In this document: positions 33,378 through 41,254 of the stretch, in pieces | Layout of the letters: each line of letters opens with the position of its first letter | How positions within the stretch are numbered: position 1 is the first letter of the stretch | From: Paenibacillus sp. FSL R5-0517 | GTDB lineage: Bacteria; Bacillota; Bacilli; Paenibacillales; Paenibacillaceae | Length of the DNA: 64,000 nucleotides | Assembly: GCF_037974355.1 (NCBI RefSeq) | Contig: NZ_CP150235.1 | Coordinates: 4,712,001-4,776,000, forward strand | Direction of reading: 5' to 3' | Translations under genes and position numbers: made by a program | The notes under the pieces: model-generated | Seen by the model: only the letters and a program-made list of their open reading frames with translations | What the model was told of the DNA's origin: nothing | The model's database searches: none

Positions 33378-33425
33378 TCATCCGAAAAAGTCACCTCGTT
33401 GTTGCAAGATGACTTTTTCGGATGA
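33378..33425 (-). terminator. terminator of the PatB gene
   Basis: A perfect inverted repeat: CATCCGAAAAAGTCA pairs with TGACTTTTTCGGATG. The U tract is inside the stem, so it could also be a bidirectional stabilising hairpin. It is 11 bases after the stop at 33436. Confidence 0.65.
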
Positions 33426-33435
33426 CTTGATGACG

Positions 33436-34656
33436 TTATACTTGAACGGGCACCTCTTCAACTTCTTTTACAAGCACACTACTGATTCTCCGTAATCCTT
33501 CCTGAAGGACAGAACGCGGACAAGCCAGATTCAACCGAATACAGCCCTCACCATTCGCTACAAACATGTGACCATCTTCGAGCAATACACCCGCTTGCTC
33601 TGCGAAGAATAACGGTAAACTTACATTTTGGGGAGCATATGCCGAGATATCAATCCAGGCCAGATATGTGGCTTCCGGGATGTGAAAAACAGCCTGTGGC
33701 AGATGCTGCTTCACATACTCTTCCACGCAGGTGAAATTGGCGTCGAGATAACTTTTTAACTGTTTCAGCCATTCATCACCCATTTCATATGCCGCTTGCG
33801 TAGCAGCAATGCTCAGTGGGTTTTTGAAACCATAATGGCGTGCCTGCCAGATGTCTCGAAGTGCCTTATTCGGAATGATGACGTTGGAGAACATCAGACC
33901 AGCCATGTTAAATGTTTTGCTCGGAGACATGCATGTAATGATTCGATCCGTATCCGGGAACAGCTTCGCAAGTGGCGTATGTCTTTTGCCAGTCCGCAGC
34001 AGATCACAGTGAATTTCATCCGAAATAATCCATACATTGTTCCTCAGACAGATCTCACCCACACGTTGTAACTCTTCCGTTGTCCAGACGCGTCCAGACG
34101 GATTATGGGGGTTGCAGAAAATACATACCCTTACCTTCTCATCCTTGGCCTTGGCTTCAAAATCCTCAAAATCAATCGAGTAACGCCCCTGCTCATTGTG
34201 CATATCTGAACATACCAGTTCAAGATCATTATGCTCCGCAGCTGACTTGAAGAAACCATAAGACGGGGTAACAATCAGTACTTTCTCATCCGATTGACAG
34301 ATATACTCCACCAGTTCATACAAAGCGGGGATGATCCCGTTTGAGGTCTCCAAATGCTCCTTCGGGAAGGACCAGTCATAGTACCGTTTCATCCAATTCG
34401 AGACAGCTTCATAGTATGCCGGATCAAACACCTGGGAGTAACCCATAATTCTGCGGTCCAAACGTTCCTTCACTGCATCTAGAATCTCGGGAGGTGTGGC
34501 GAACTCCATATCTGCAATCCACATGCGAATGAATTCTTCGTCCTTAAATGGAAATGTCATATCTTCTGAAGCGTTAAAAATATATTGACGGAATCCATCC
34601 GTATTCATGGCATTTGTTCCTGTGCGATCTATAATCTCATCAAAGTCATATTTCAT
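33436..34656 (-). CDS. patB: MalY/PatB-type aminotransferase, cystathionine beta-lyase-like
   Basis: A 406-residue fold-type I PLP enzyme. NPHNPSGR (182-189), the PLP-phosphate aspartate in SDEIHCDL (212-219) and Schiff-base lysine Lys247 in SPSKTFNMAG are characteristic. The MalY/PatB subgroup has beta C-S lyase activity on cystathionine, producing homocysteine, pyruvate and ammonia. The N-terminal YDFDEIIDRTGTNAMNTDG is specific to it. ATG 34656 after AGAGGAGCAGAAGCT. Transcribed divergently from an XRE regulator with a large dyad between them, which suggests local control. Confidence 0.93.
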   Translation of the reverse strand: MKYDFDEIIDRTGTNAMNTDGFRQYIFNASEDMTFPFKDEEFIRMWIADMEFATPPEILDAVKERLDRRIMGYSQVFDPAYYEAVSNWMKRYYDWSFPKEHLETSNGIIPALYELVEYICQSDEKVLIVTPSYGFFKSAAEHNDLELVCSDMHNEQGRYSIDFEDFEAKAKDEKVRVCIFCNPHNPSGRVWTTEELQRVGEICLRNNVWIISDEIHCDLLRTGKRHTPLAKLFPDTDRIITCMSPSKTFNMAGLMFSNVIIPNKALRDIWQARHYGFKNPLSIAATQAAYEMGDEWLKQLKSYLDANFTCVEEYVKQHLPQAVFHIPEATYLAWIDISAYAPQNVSLPLFFAEQAGVLLEDGHMFVANGEGCIRLNLACPRSVLQEGLRRISSVLVKEVEEVPVQV

Positions 34657-34754
34657 AGCTTCTGCTCCTCTGTCTGCTCAACTTTTCATTGTCGGTTCAT
34701 GTTGTATGAGATCTATTATTCCATGACGTAGAAATTGCATCAAATGTAATACAA

Positions 34755-34806
34755 TCTATCCTGAAGAAACAAATAAAGTTTATTGTTTCCTCAGAATAGG
34801 TTTTTT
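34755..34806 (+). promoter_or_regulatory. large dyad with a downstream T run, between patB and the XRE gene
   Basis: CTATCCTGA-A-GAAACAA on the left pairs with TTGTTTC-C-TCAGAATAG on the right through AAATAAAGTTTA; the right arm is followed by TTTTTTG. It can act as a leader attenuator for the XRE gene (start 34906), or as a two-fold operator for that regulator. The AT-rich stem and unusual position leave both open. Confidence 0.5.
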
Positions 34807-34905
34807 GTCGAGAAAGTGATATATTTCTCATATAACATCATTTTTATGAATGACTTTCATCATTTTCACGTACTCTCAAGAAACATTGCATAAGGAGAAC
34901 CGGTT

Positions 34906-35613
34906 ATGAACAATATCAATCAGGAAGTTGGCAAGAAAATACGAAACTTTCGGAAGTGGCGGGGACTGACCATCCAACAGCTGGCGGATCAGATCTTTAA
35001 GAGCAAGGGCACCCTGTCCAAATATGAGAGCGGAGATATTACACTTGATCTGGTCACATTACATCATATTGCGAACGCGCTCAACATTCAGGTGGAGCAA
35101 CTCTTGTACCAAGAGCCCAGACACGCTTCTCCCTTGATGAATGCGGTCCCGTCCAGCTTTTTCAAGAACTCCACCCGTTTCTATTCCTACTTCTATGACG
35201 GGCGTAACAACAGTCTCATTCGTTGTGTCATTGACATGATAGCTCAATCGGATGCCAACCGTTATCGCACCGTGATGTATATGAATGTGAAGGATTTTGA
35301 GAACTATCAAGAATGCGAGAATATGTACTGGGGCCACACCGAGCATTATGATACACTCACCACGCTAATTTTGAAAAATCAGGCTACGCCGCTGGAGAAT
35401 CTATATATTAATATTCTGGCATCTTTTCAGGAATCGGAGAAAAAATGGGGATTGATGGCTGGTGTCTCCTTCAGACCTTTCATGCCGATCGCGCTCAAAA
35501 TGTTATTCTCCAGAACCCCGCTGCCCGAGAATCAGGAGTTGTATAATGAATTGAAAATCTCAAAGGAAGATCTGCGGACTTTAAAAATATACAACATGCT
35601 TGCTGTCACTTGA
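34906..35613 (+). CDS. XRE-family transcriptional regulator
   Basis: A 235-residue regulator. The helix-turn-helix is at residues about 15-50 (FRKWRGLTIQQLADQIFKSKGTLSKYESGDITLDLVTLHHIANAL), then a 160-residue C-terminal domain (ESEKKWGLMAGVSFRPFMPIALKML) with no recognised cofactor site. ATG after AAGGAGAACCGGTT. It is encoded divergently from the PatB-type lyase, so regulation of methionine or sulfur metabolism is a reasonable guess. Confidence 0.9.
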   Translation: MNNINQEVGKKIRNFRKWRGLTIQQLADQIFKSKGTLSKYESGDITLDLVTLHHIANALNIQVEQLLYQEPRHASPLMNAVPSSFFKNSTRFYSYFYDGRNNSLIRCVIDMIAQSDANRYRTVMYMNVKDFENYQECENMYWGHTEHYDTLTTLILKNQATPLENLYINILASFQESEKKWGLMAGVSFRPFMPIALKMLFSRTPLPENQELYNELKISKEDLRTLKIYNMLAVT

Positions 35614-35677
35614 ATAATGCAGCGTGTCAACCATTCTCATATGGGAGGGGATAGTCGCACCTCATTGCTACCCGTTA

Positions 35678-35727
35678 AAAAATGCACTTCTATAAGCTGT
35701 TAAACCAGCTCATAAAAGTGCATTTTG
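35678..35727. terminator. bidirectional terminator between the XRE and M16 peptidase genes
   Basis: A 12-bp stem AAAATGCACTT/AAGTGCATTTT with an inner AGCTG/CAGCT pair. T runs on both sides suit the convergent genes. Confidence 0.85.
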
Positions 35728-35768
35728 CATTTGACGCCTATTGAATCGAAAATCAGCGAGACTAACGT

Positions 35769-38690
35769 TTAGTTTTTGATTAAATCCAGCGTCTCGTCAA
35801 ACATTTGCTTCTGTTCCTCGATCTTGTTCTCATTACCGATCACACAGCGCTGTTGCTGTTCAAGTATGTCTGATAAGAGCGCAGCAAAACCGATAATGTC
35901 ACTTTCCTTCGTGCTTAACACTTCGTCCCGCTCCTGTTGCAAATCCGCTTCAGTCACATTCGACAGATAACACTCCAGAGAGAATGCCCCTTCGCCATAA
36001 GGGGTTCTCGGCGTATCCAGATCCTGGATCGCACCAATAATATAACGTGTCATTTCCCGCTCGTCTGCCCGGAAATCGGTTAAATATTGCGGTATCTCTT
36101 CATATACTTTGTACGTTTTAGCGAGGTTCGGATCACGGTACGATGCAACGTAGCTGTCTCCGTTCCGTCTGAAGCCTGACATACAGCCATAAGCTCCGCC
36201 TTTGGCGCGGATATTGGTCCACAAGTAATCCAAGGACAGGATGCCCTGTAAGACCCGTAACGAACCCGTGTATTGATATCCTTTGTCGATATAATTGCCC
36301 GTTTGCACCACGTACTGCACCTCTGACGGGGAACGGAATCCTTCCTTATGAGTAGCAGGTAGGAACGTAAACTCTTCCTTGCCAACCTCATGTGTGAACA
36401 GCTTCGCTTTCAGATCGGATACCTGTTGCTCCAGTCCTTCATATCCCTGCTCATCGGCAGTGTAACTAACAAGCAAGTTCTCCGGTCTGAAAATATATCC
36501 CGTCAACTCTTGCAGGCTGGAAGATAACTCTTCTTTTCTAGCCTCAAAGTTCGCCTGAAGATCCTCCAACCACTGGTAAAAGGCAATGCCACTTACCGCT
36601 TCTCTGAAATCCGCAACTGCTGAATGTTTGGACGAAGACCGTCCAATTCCCGCAGAGTGTCCGCTGTTGATCAGATTACGTTGCAGATTACCTTTCATCT
36701 GAGAGATGATCTCATATAACCGCTTCGAATTATCGAATCGGGATGTGAAGACAATTTCCTGGATCATGTCAAAGGCAAATCCAAGCTTGTCATACAACAC
36801 TTTTGCGTTGAACTCATAGGTAGCCTTGAATTCATTGTGCTTATGCGCGTTGGCATACGATCCAATCCCGCTATGAATACCGCCCGAATGGATATGAATT
36901 TCATTGGACAATTCATTGAAGGAGTAGTTTTGAGTATCCACGTAACCCAGTACATTTTTCAGCAATCCTGCATACGGCAGCAGATGACGTGGCACTTCTT
37001 TGATATCGAACAGCAGTCTCAGATAACCAATCCCGTTCGTGTAGAGGTTATGATGCAGAATGGTTGTGCCGTCGACCTGATTCACCGTTTGATGCAACGT
37101 AGAAGCTTTGGGATCAATATCTTCAATCGATAACGTCGGAATAACCTGCTGCTGCTCTTTGGTTGAAGGTGTATTCTGATATTCGGCGAGTGCTTCCGTT
37201 TTCTGAATCAGTGTCTGAACTTCTTCCTCGCTAAGTCCGGCCTGAATGGTTTTCAGACGTGCTTTCAGCGCTTCTTCTTTACGTGAATTCAACCCTTTGT
37301 CCGGTGTCAGGGCTACGAAGGAAGTATGTGTGTTTTGCAATAAATACTTCTCAATTAGTTGCTCAAAGTAACCTTCGTTCATTTTTGTCCGCAGCTCAGC
37401 AAATACGTCATTGGCCTCCAGATGGGTGAATGGTGCCCCTTCATCGTACAGCCAGCTTTGCAGGGAAGAGAATCCGTAGATCAGGCCCTTCGGCATTCTG
37501 CCATAGTCTGCTTCTCTGTGATTGAACTCATACGAGTTAATGCCGGCAAGGAGCGCCTTAGGATCGAAGCCTTCTTTCACCACACGCTCAAGCACTTCTT
37601 TTACCGTTCCCAGGAAATCCTCTTTGCTCGACAGATTGCTCTTCTTCAGTCCCACCGTGAACACAGGCTGATACAGACTGTCATCATACGAACCGTAAAC
37701 GTCCTTCGCAATGCCTTTATCCAGCAACGCCTGTTTCAATACCGCTCCCGGAGCGTTCAGCAGGGCGTATAACAGAATTTGAAACGAAATGTTCAGTTCC
37801 TTGTCCAGACTTGTGCCAATCACCGCATTATAGGTCAAGAAGCTGTTATCCACTTCGGATTCCGTACTTCCCGCAGAGTAAGTCTTAACCGTGTCTACCC
37901 GTTCTGCAAAGGCAGGTTGAAGTTGGATAGCCGAATCAATCTCGATTCGATCATATGCACTCAGATAGTTCTCATCAAGCCATTGCAACTTCTCTTCCAT
38001 ATCCATATCCCCGTAGAGATAGATGTAACTGTTGGAAGGATGATAGTATCTCGTGTGGAAATCCAGCAGCCCCTGATAAGTTAAATCCAGAATCGCTTCC
38101 GGGAATCCGCCAGACTCGGAGGAATATGTAGTATCCGGGAAAAGGGAGTTCAGCACTTCTCTGCGCACCATACGTTCCGGTGAAGAAAAGGCACCCTTCA
38201 TCTCGTTATATACAACTCCGTTGTAAGTTAACTCATCATCGGCCGAGGTCAGATTGTAATTCCAACCTTCCTGCAAAAATATTTTTTCATTCTCATAAAT
38301 ATTCGTATTCAATACCGCGTCCAGATAAATATCCATCAGATTATGGAAGTCATGATCATTACGACTCGCGATCGGGTAGATCGTCTTATCGGGATACGTC
38401 ATGGCGTTAAGGAATGTATTCAATGAACCTTTCAGCAACTCAACAAAAGAATCCTTGGCCGGAAATTTCTTGGACCCACAGAGCACGGAATGTTCGAGGA
38501 TATGGGCTACCCCTGTATCATCTTCCGGAGGTGTGCGGAAACCGATACTGAATACTTTGTTGTCGTCCTGATTGGACAAAAGTACGATTTTGGCTCCGGA
38601 TTTCTGGTGCTCCAACAGATACGCATCCGATTTCAGTTCTTCAATTCTGCGCTCCTGTAACACCTTGTATGGCTTAAGCTGTTTCAACAT
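35769..38690 (-). CDS. insulinase-family peptidase (M16C, PreP-like)
   Basis: A large zinc metallopeptidase of about 973 residues in two halves joined by a hinge, as in presequence protease. The inverzincin HxxEH is at 63-67 in AHILEHSVLCGS; a distal Glu lies in IFLQEGWNY near 141. The second half has the catalytically inactive partner domain and the LVSYTADEQGYEGLE segment. It degrades unstructured peptides inside a closed chamber. ATG 38690 follows GGAGGACTCAAGTTT; the ATG at 38711 lacks a site. The promoter region holds one of the repeated hairpin elements, 50 bases upstream. Confidence 0.93.
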   Translation of the reverse strand: MLKQLKPYKVLQERRIEELKSDAYLLEHQKSGAKIVLLSNQDDNKVFSIGFRTPPEDDTGVAHILEHSVLCGSKKFPAKDSFVELLKGSLNTFLNAMTYPDKTIYPIASRNDHDFHNLMDIYLDAVLNTNIYENEKIFLQEGWNYNLTSADDELTYNGVVYNEMKGAFSSPERMVRREVLNSLFPDTTYSSESGGFPEAILDLTYQGLLDFHTRYYHPSNSYIYLYGDMDMEEKLQWLDENYLSAYDRIEIDSAIQLQPAFAERVDTVKTYSAGSTESEVDNSFLTYNAVIGTSLDKELNISFQILLYALLNAPGAVLKQALLDKGIAKDVYGSYDDSLYQPVFTVGLKKSNLSSKEDFLGTVKEVLERVVKEGFDPKALLAGINSYEFNHREADYGRMPKGLIYGFSSLQSWLYDEGAPFTHLEANDVFAELRTKMNEGYFEQLIEKYLLQNTHTSFVALTPDKGLNSRKEEALKARLKTIQAGLSEEEVQTLIQKTEALAEYQNTPSTKEQQQVIPTLSIEDIDPKASTLHQTVNQVDGTTILHHNLYTNGIGYLRLLFDIKEVPRHLLPYAGLLKNVLGYVDTQNYSFNELSNEIHIHSGGIHSGIGSYANAHKHNEFKATYEFNAKVLYDKLGFAFDMIQEIVFTSRFDNSKRLYEIISQMKGNLQRNLINSGHSAGIGRSSSKHSAVADFREAVSGIAFYQWLEDLQANFEARKEELSSSLQELTGYIFRPENLLVSYTADEQGYEGLEQQVSDLKAKLFTHEVGKEEFTFLPATHKEGFRSPSEVQYVVQTGNYIDKGYQYTGSLRVLQGILSLDYLWTNIRAKGGAYGCMSGFRRNGDSYVASYRDPNLAKTYKVYEEIPQYLTDFRADEREMTRYIIGAIQDLDTPRTPYGEGAFSLECYLSNVTEADLQQERDEVLSTKESDIIGFAALLSDILEQQQRCVIGNENKIEEQKQMFDETLDLIKN

Positions 38691-38740
38691 AAACTTGAGT
38701 CCTCCGTCCATAAGATTGTTTTATTGGTTTTGTGACTCTA

Positions 38741-38926
38741 TATAAGTTCAGATATGGTTATTTACACGAGCACTCCGATGACAGAATAACCTTCCGATCG
38801 CTGTTATCCCCAGATTTTTTTGATTCCCTTTTGAAAGGGAAAATCCGGGGATAAAGGCGCCCGCTTCGCTTCTTCAGGTTATTTCTGTCCTCTCCGTTAT
38901 CGTGTAAATGTGTAGTTGAACTTATA
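38741..38926 (+). repeat. structured intergenic repeat, copy A (186 bp)
   Basis: An element with 10-bp terminal arms TATAAGTTCA/TGAACTTATA, a second arm TTTACACGA/TCGTGTAAA, GACAGAA/TTTCTGTC, and a core of GATCGCTGTTATCCCC ... GGGGATAAAGGC ending in a CCCTTTTGAAAGGG apical hairpin. It is the same length as copy B (39325-39510, opposite orientation) and clearly similar over the whole 186 bp. It lies between the M16 peptidase and tRNA-Leu, with no gene inside. Confidence 0.85.
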
Positions 38927-39096
38927 TCGTTCAGCAAGGTAAAGGTAATATATGCCTATGGATAGTATACACCATTGTTCCGTCTCTTCATAAAAGTCAG
39001 ATAAATGTATCCTCTGATATGTATTATGCAGGGTTTATGTTTATGAACTGCATGGTGAAGTGGTCAGGTATAACATGACATTCATACTAAAGAACA

Positions 39097-39145
39097 CAAA
39101 AAAAGATCGCATGCAGCTTGGTTAACAAGCGTCATACGATCTTTC
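39097..39145 (-). terminator. terminator of tRNA-Leu
   Basis: Minus-strand stem AAAGATCG/CGATCTTT with an inner GCTTG/CAAGC pair, followed by TTTTTTTG, about 20 bases after the tRNA. Confidence 0.9.
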
Positions 39146-39154
39146 TTTTTAAGA

Positions 39155-39240
39155 TGCCGAGGACCGGGATCGAACCGGTACGGTAGTCACCTACCGCAGG
39201 ATTTTAAGTCCTGTGCGTCTGCCAATTCCGCCACCCCGGC
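39155..39240 (-). tRNA. tRNA-Leu (TAA)
   Basis: 86 bases with a long variable arm. Acceptor GCCGGGG/CCTCGGC, anticodon loop CTTAAAA (anticodon TAA), T-arm ACCGG TTCGATC CCGGT, discriminator A; CCA not encoded. It sits between copies A and B of the structured repeat. Confidence 0.95.
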
Positions 39241-39270
39241 AGGATTATGTATTTCTTGGCGACAAGAAAT

Positions 39271-39299
39271 ATCTTACCATGAACTAATTAACTTTGCAA
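39271..39299 (-). promoter_or_regulatory. promoter of tRNA-Leu
   Basis: TTGCAA (39294-39299) and TAAGAT (39271-39276) on the minus strand with a 17-base spacer, 31 bases before the tRNA. Confidence 0.7.
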
Positions 39300-39324
39300 C
39301 ACTTTTTATAAAATAATCTAACTA

Positions 39325-39510
39325 TATAAGTTTAACTAAGGGTTTACACGATAACGGAGAGGACAGAAAAAACTGAAAAAGCGAAGCGTTCGCCTTTATC
39401 ACCGGATTTTCCCTTTCAAAAGGGAATCGAAAAAATCTGGGGATAACAGCGATTAGAAGGTAATTCTGTCATCGTAGTGTCAGTGTTAATAATCTTTAGT
39501 TCAACTTATA
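39325..39510 (-). repeat. structured intergenic repeat, copy B (186 bp)
   Basis: The reverse complement of this region aligns to copy A over its whole 186 bp. It keeps the terminal TATAAGTT, the GATGACAGAAT and CTGTCCTCTCCGTTATCGTG borders, the AATCGCTGTTATCCCCAGAT core and the CCCTTTTGAAAGGG loop. It lies in inverted orientation to A, the two separated by 398 bp that hold tRNA-Leu and its terminator. B borders the terminator of the stress-protein gene. Confidence 0.85.
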
Positions 39511-39580
39511 AAAAATGAAACAGGCACTGTAAGCGTCAGCTCACAGTGCCTAGAAAGTCCGAGTTGCGGTCCCGGACTTC
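39511..39580 (-). terminator. tandem hairpins downstream of the general stress protein gene
   Basis: Minus-strand AGGCACTGT/ACAGTGCCT stem followed by GTTTCATTTTTT acts as the terminator. A second stem AAGTCCG/CGGACTT (39557-39580) precedes it. Confidence 0.75.
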
Positions 39581-39665
39581 CGGTAAACCAATCTATATTA
39601 AGGGAGGTGTGAGATAAGAATACCTCCCCAACATTAAAGAAACCTAAAATCAGCCTTAAATTAAA

Positions 39666-40115
39666 CTAAAAAAGTAAAATCGGTCGAACACGGGCCGCCT
39701 CTTCCTCACTGCACTCCACAATAACCAAGATATGGTCCTTTAACAGCCAATCTTCATAATACCGTGCATCTTCTTCCGAGATCCCCGCTTCAGTCAGTGT
39801 AAGCACCAAATCATCGGTCTCACTCCCAATCTCATTACCAGCGAGCCTGCGTACTGCTTTTCCGATCGACATCGTCTGATCCATCCGTTTCCCCAGACCA
39901 GCCAATATCCCTTTTAGCGCGCCAAAGGCACCATCCGTTCCTGCACCTTTTAATGGCTTGGGCAGCCCCGTCTTCTCGCTCACCAGCTCGAGATTAAGCT
40001 GTTCCTTCGCCACGGCTCCCAGATATTTATCCTTAATACCTTGCTCTTTAGCCTTATTCAGCATAATTATAGCCTCGTTCTCGGTACGGGCCAGCCCAAT
40101 AATCAATTGTGTCAT
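39666..40115 (-). CDS. general stress protein, YflT/GSP17M-like
   Basis: A 149-residue soluble protein. MTQLIIGLARTENEAIIMLNKAKEQGIKDKYLGAVAKEQ resembles the N-terminal strand-helix of the GSP17M/YflT-type heat-induced stress domain; the centre is rich in Gly and Ala (LKGAGTDGAFGALKGILAGLGK), and the end GISEEDARYYEDWLLKDHILVIVECSEEEAARVRPIL completes the alpha/beta domain. Family members are usually sigma-B induced, but no sigma-B promoter is visible here. ATG follows AAAGGAGGGGAACGGA. Confidence 0.72.
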   Translation of the reverse strand: MTQLIIGLARTENEAIIMLNKAKEQGIKDKYLGAVAKEQLNLELVSEKTGLPKPLKGAGTDGAFGALKGILAGLGKRMDQTMSIGKAVRRLAGNEIGSETDDLVLTLTEAGISEEDARYYEDWLLKDHILVIVECSEEEAARVRPILLF

Positions 40116-40322
40116 TCCGTTCCCCTCCTTTTACCCTAATATAACCCCGTAATGACCATTCAAAAACGGATAATCCACAGCTAAGACAAATCACCTATGG
40201 GATTACTTATTTCTCTTCTGGAAATCTATACCTAGTTCTGATAGACTAGATAAAGAAGACAAATTAACCATTGAAAACATTGACATATGGATTTAACATC
40301 TCATAATCAGGAGCAATGACTT

Positions 40323-40547
40323 ATGAAAAAAGAGGTAGAAATTGCCATCCGGCGCAAACAACAGATCACGGTTCGTAATACAAGCGGTCAGACGGTAACC
40401 GGTTATCCCGAGCGAACCGCTGATACATCCATTCTCTCCTTACGTACCGTTCACGGAAGTCTGTGGATACCGTTTGATGAGGTTGAACATGTTACACGTC
40501 TGTTAAGCATCCGGTCTCATCATTTAAGTGGAATGCAACTCGTATAG
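40323..40547 (+). CDS. small WYL-like protein
   Basis: 74 residues: MKKEVEIAIRRKQQITVRNTSGQTVTGYPERTADTSILSLRTVHGSLWIPFDEVEHVTRLLSI. The strand-turn-strand pattern and the closing I-P-F-D-E-V-x-x-V resemble the single beta-barrel of the protein at 20873-21094. ATG after AGGAGCAATGACTT. Unknown function; it may be a carbohydrate or nucleotide sensing module. Confidence 0.7.
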   Translation: MKKEVEIAIRRKQQITVRNTSGQTVTGYPERTADTSILSLRTVHGSLWIPFDEVEHVTRLLSIRSHHLSGMQLV

Positions 40548-40621
40548 TCGGATCTGTAATCCTAGAAACTCAGTTCCCGTATAGATACGTTAATTAAATC
40601 TATTTATGCAAGCACATCATA

Positions 40622-40657
40622 CCAAAAAACCAGACGCATGCACGTCTGGTTTTTCTC
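40622..40657. terminator. bidirectional terminator between the WYL-like and NucB-like genes
   Basis: 9-bp stem AACCAGACG/CGTCTGGTT with loop CATGCA and T runs on both sides. Confidence 0.9.
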
Positions 40658-40663
40658 TTTTTG

Positions 40664-41146
40664 TTACTTCACTACAAACTTCACTCGCGTTCCATCCGGA
40701 TATGTACTTAACTGATTCCCTACCCATGAACCTGCACCACGATTATCCTTCGGGGTAATGTATTGGATATCTGCACCTGTGCCACCCTCAGCGCACATCG
40801 CCATAGGCCACTCGTCACGATCCTTACCTTTTTTGACCGGAACACCCTTGAGTGATAGATCCCGATTGGCCTCAGCTCCACTACGATCAATGGTGCATAC
40901 ATCCGAATGCCCTGCTTTAATGGCAGCTTTAATATGATTGGCTGTTTCGGGATAGCGCTCAGAAGGAAACGTAATGGTATGGTCTACACTCTTATTCGTT
41001 CCTCCGAATGGATTAGGTATCTCCTCCGGCCATTCTCCCCCCGCCCAGGCGTAGAGGGCTACCAGCAGCATCGCTACCAGTGTCAGTACCTGCTTTTTGA
41101 AGCCTTGTTTACCTTTTCGTTTTCGTCCAGTGCGTCTCTTACTCAT
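40664..41146 (-). CDS. NucB-like extracellular DNase
   Basis: 160 residues. A basic N-terminus (MSKRRTGRKRKGKQGFKK) and one signal-anchor helix (VLTLVAMLLVALYAWAG) precede a NucA/NucB nuclease domain: HTITFPSERYPETANHI, DRSGAEANRD (87-96), DEWP (111-114) and the Cys84-Cys118 pair. The DNxxA/DRxxAxxNR and DEWP elements are the active-site pattern of Bacillus sporulation nuclease NucB. ATG 41146 after GGGGGAGACACAGC. It probably degrades environmental or mother-cell DNA. Confidence 0.88.
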   Translation of the reverse strand: MSKRRTGRKRKGKQGFKKQVLTLVAMLLVALYAWAGGEWPEEIPNPFGGTNKSVDHTITFPSERYPETANHIKAAIKAGHSDVCTIDRSGAEANRDLSLKGVPVKKGKDRDEWPMAMCAEGGTGADIQYITPKDNRGAGSWVGNQLSTYPDGTRVKFVVK

Positions 41147-41210
41147 GCTGTGTCTCCCCCATTCAACATTAGCATTATAACAGAACGCCCGTTCGCAAAA
41201 CAATAAAACA

Positions 41211-41246
41211 AATAAAAAAACAGCCGAGACCACCCGGCTGTCCTGC
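41211..41246 (-). terminator. terminator of the LOV histidine kinase gene
   Basis: Minus-strand ACAGCC/GGCTGT stem followed by seven T residues. Confidence 0.85.
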
Positions 41247-41254
41247 TTGTTTGA

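Noticed and set aside
38741..39510. CRISPR array
   Set aside because: Only two copies here in opposite orientation with no regular spacer and no cas genes; the third copy is 23 kb away.
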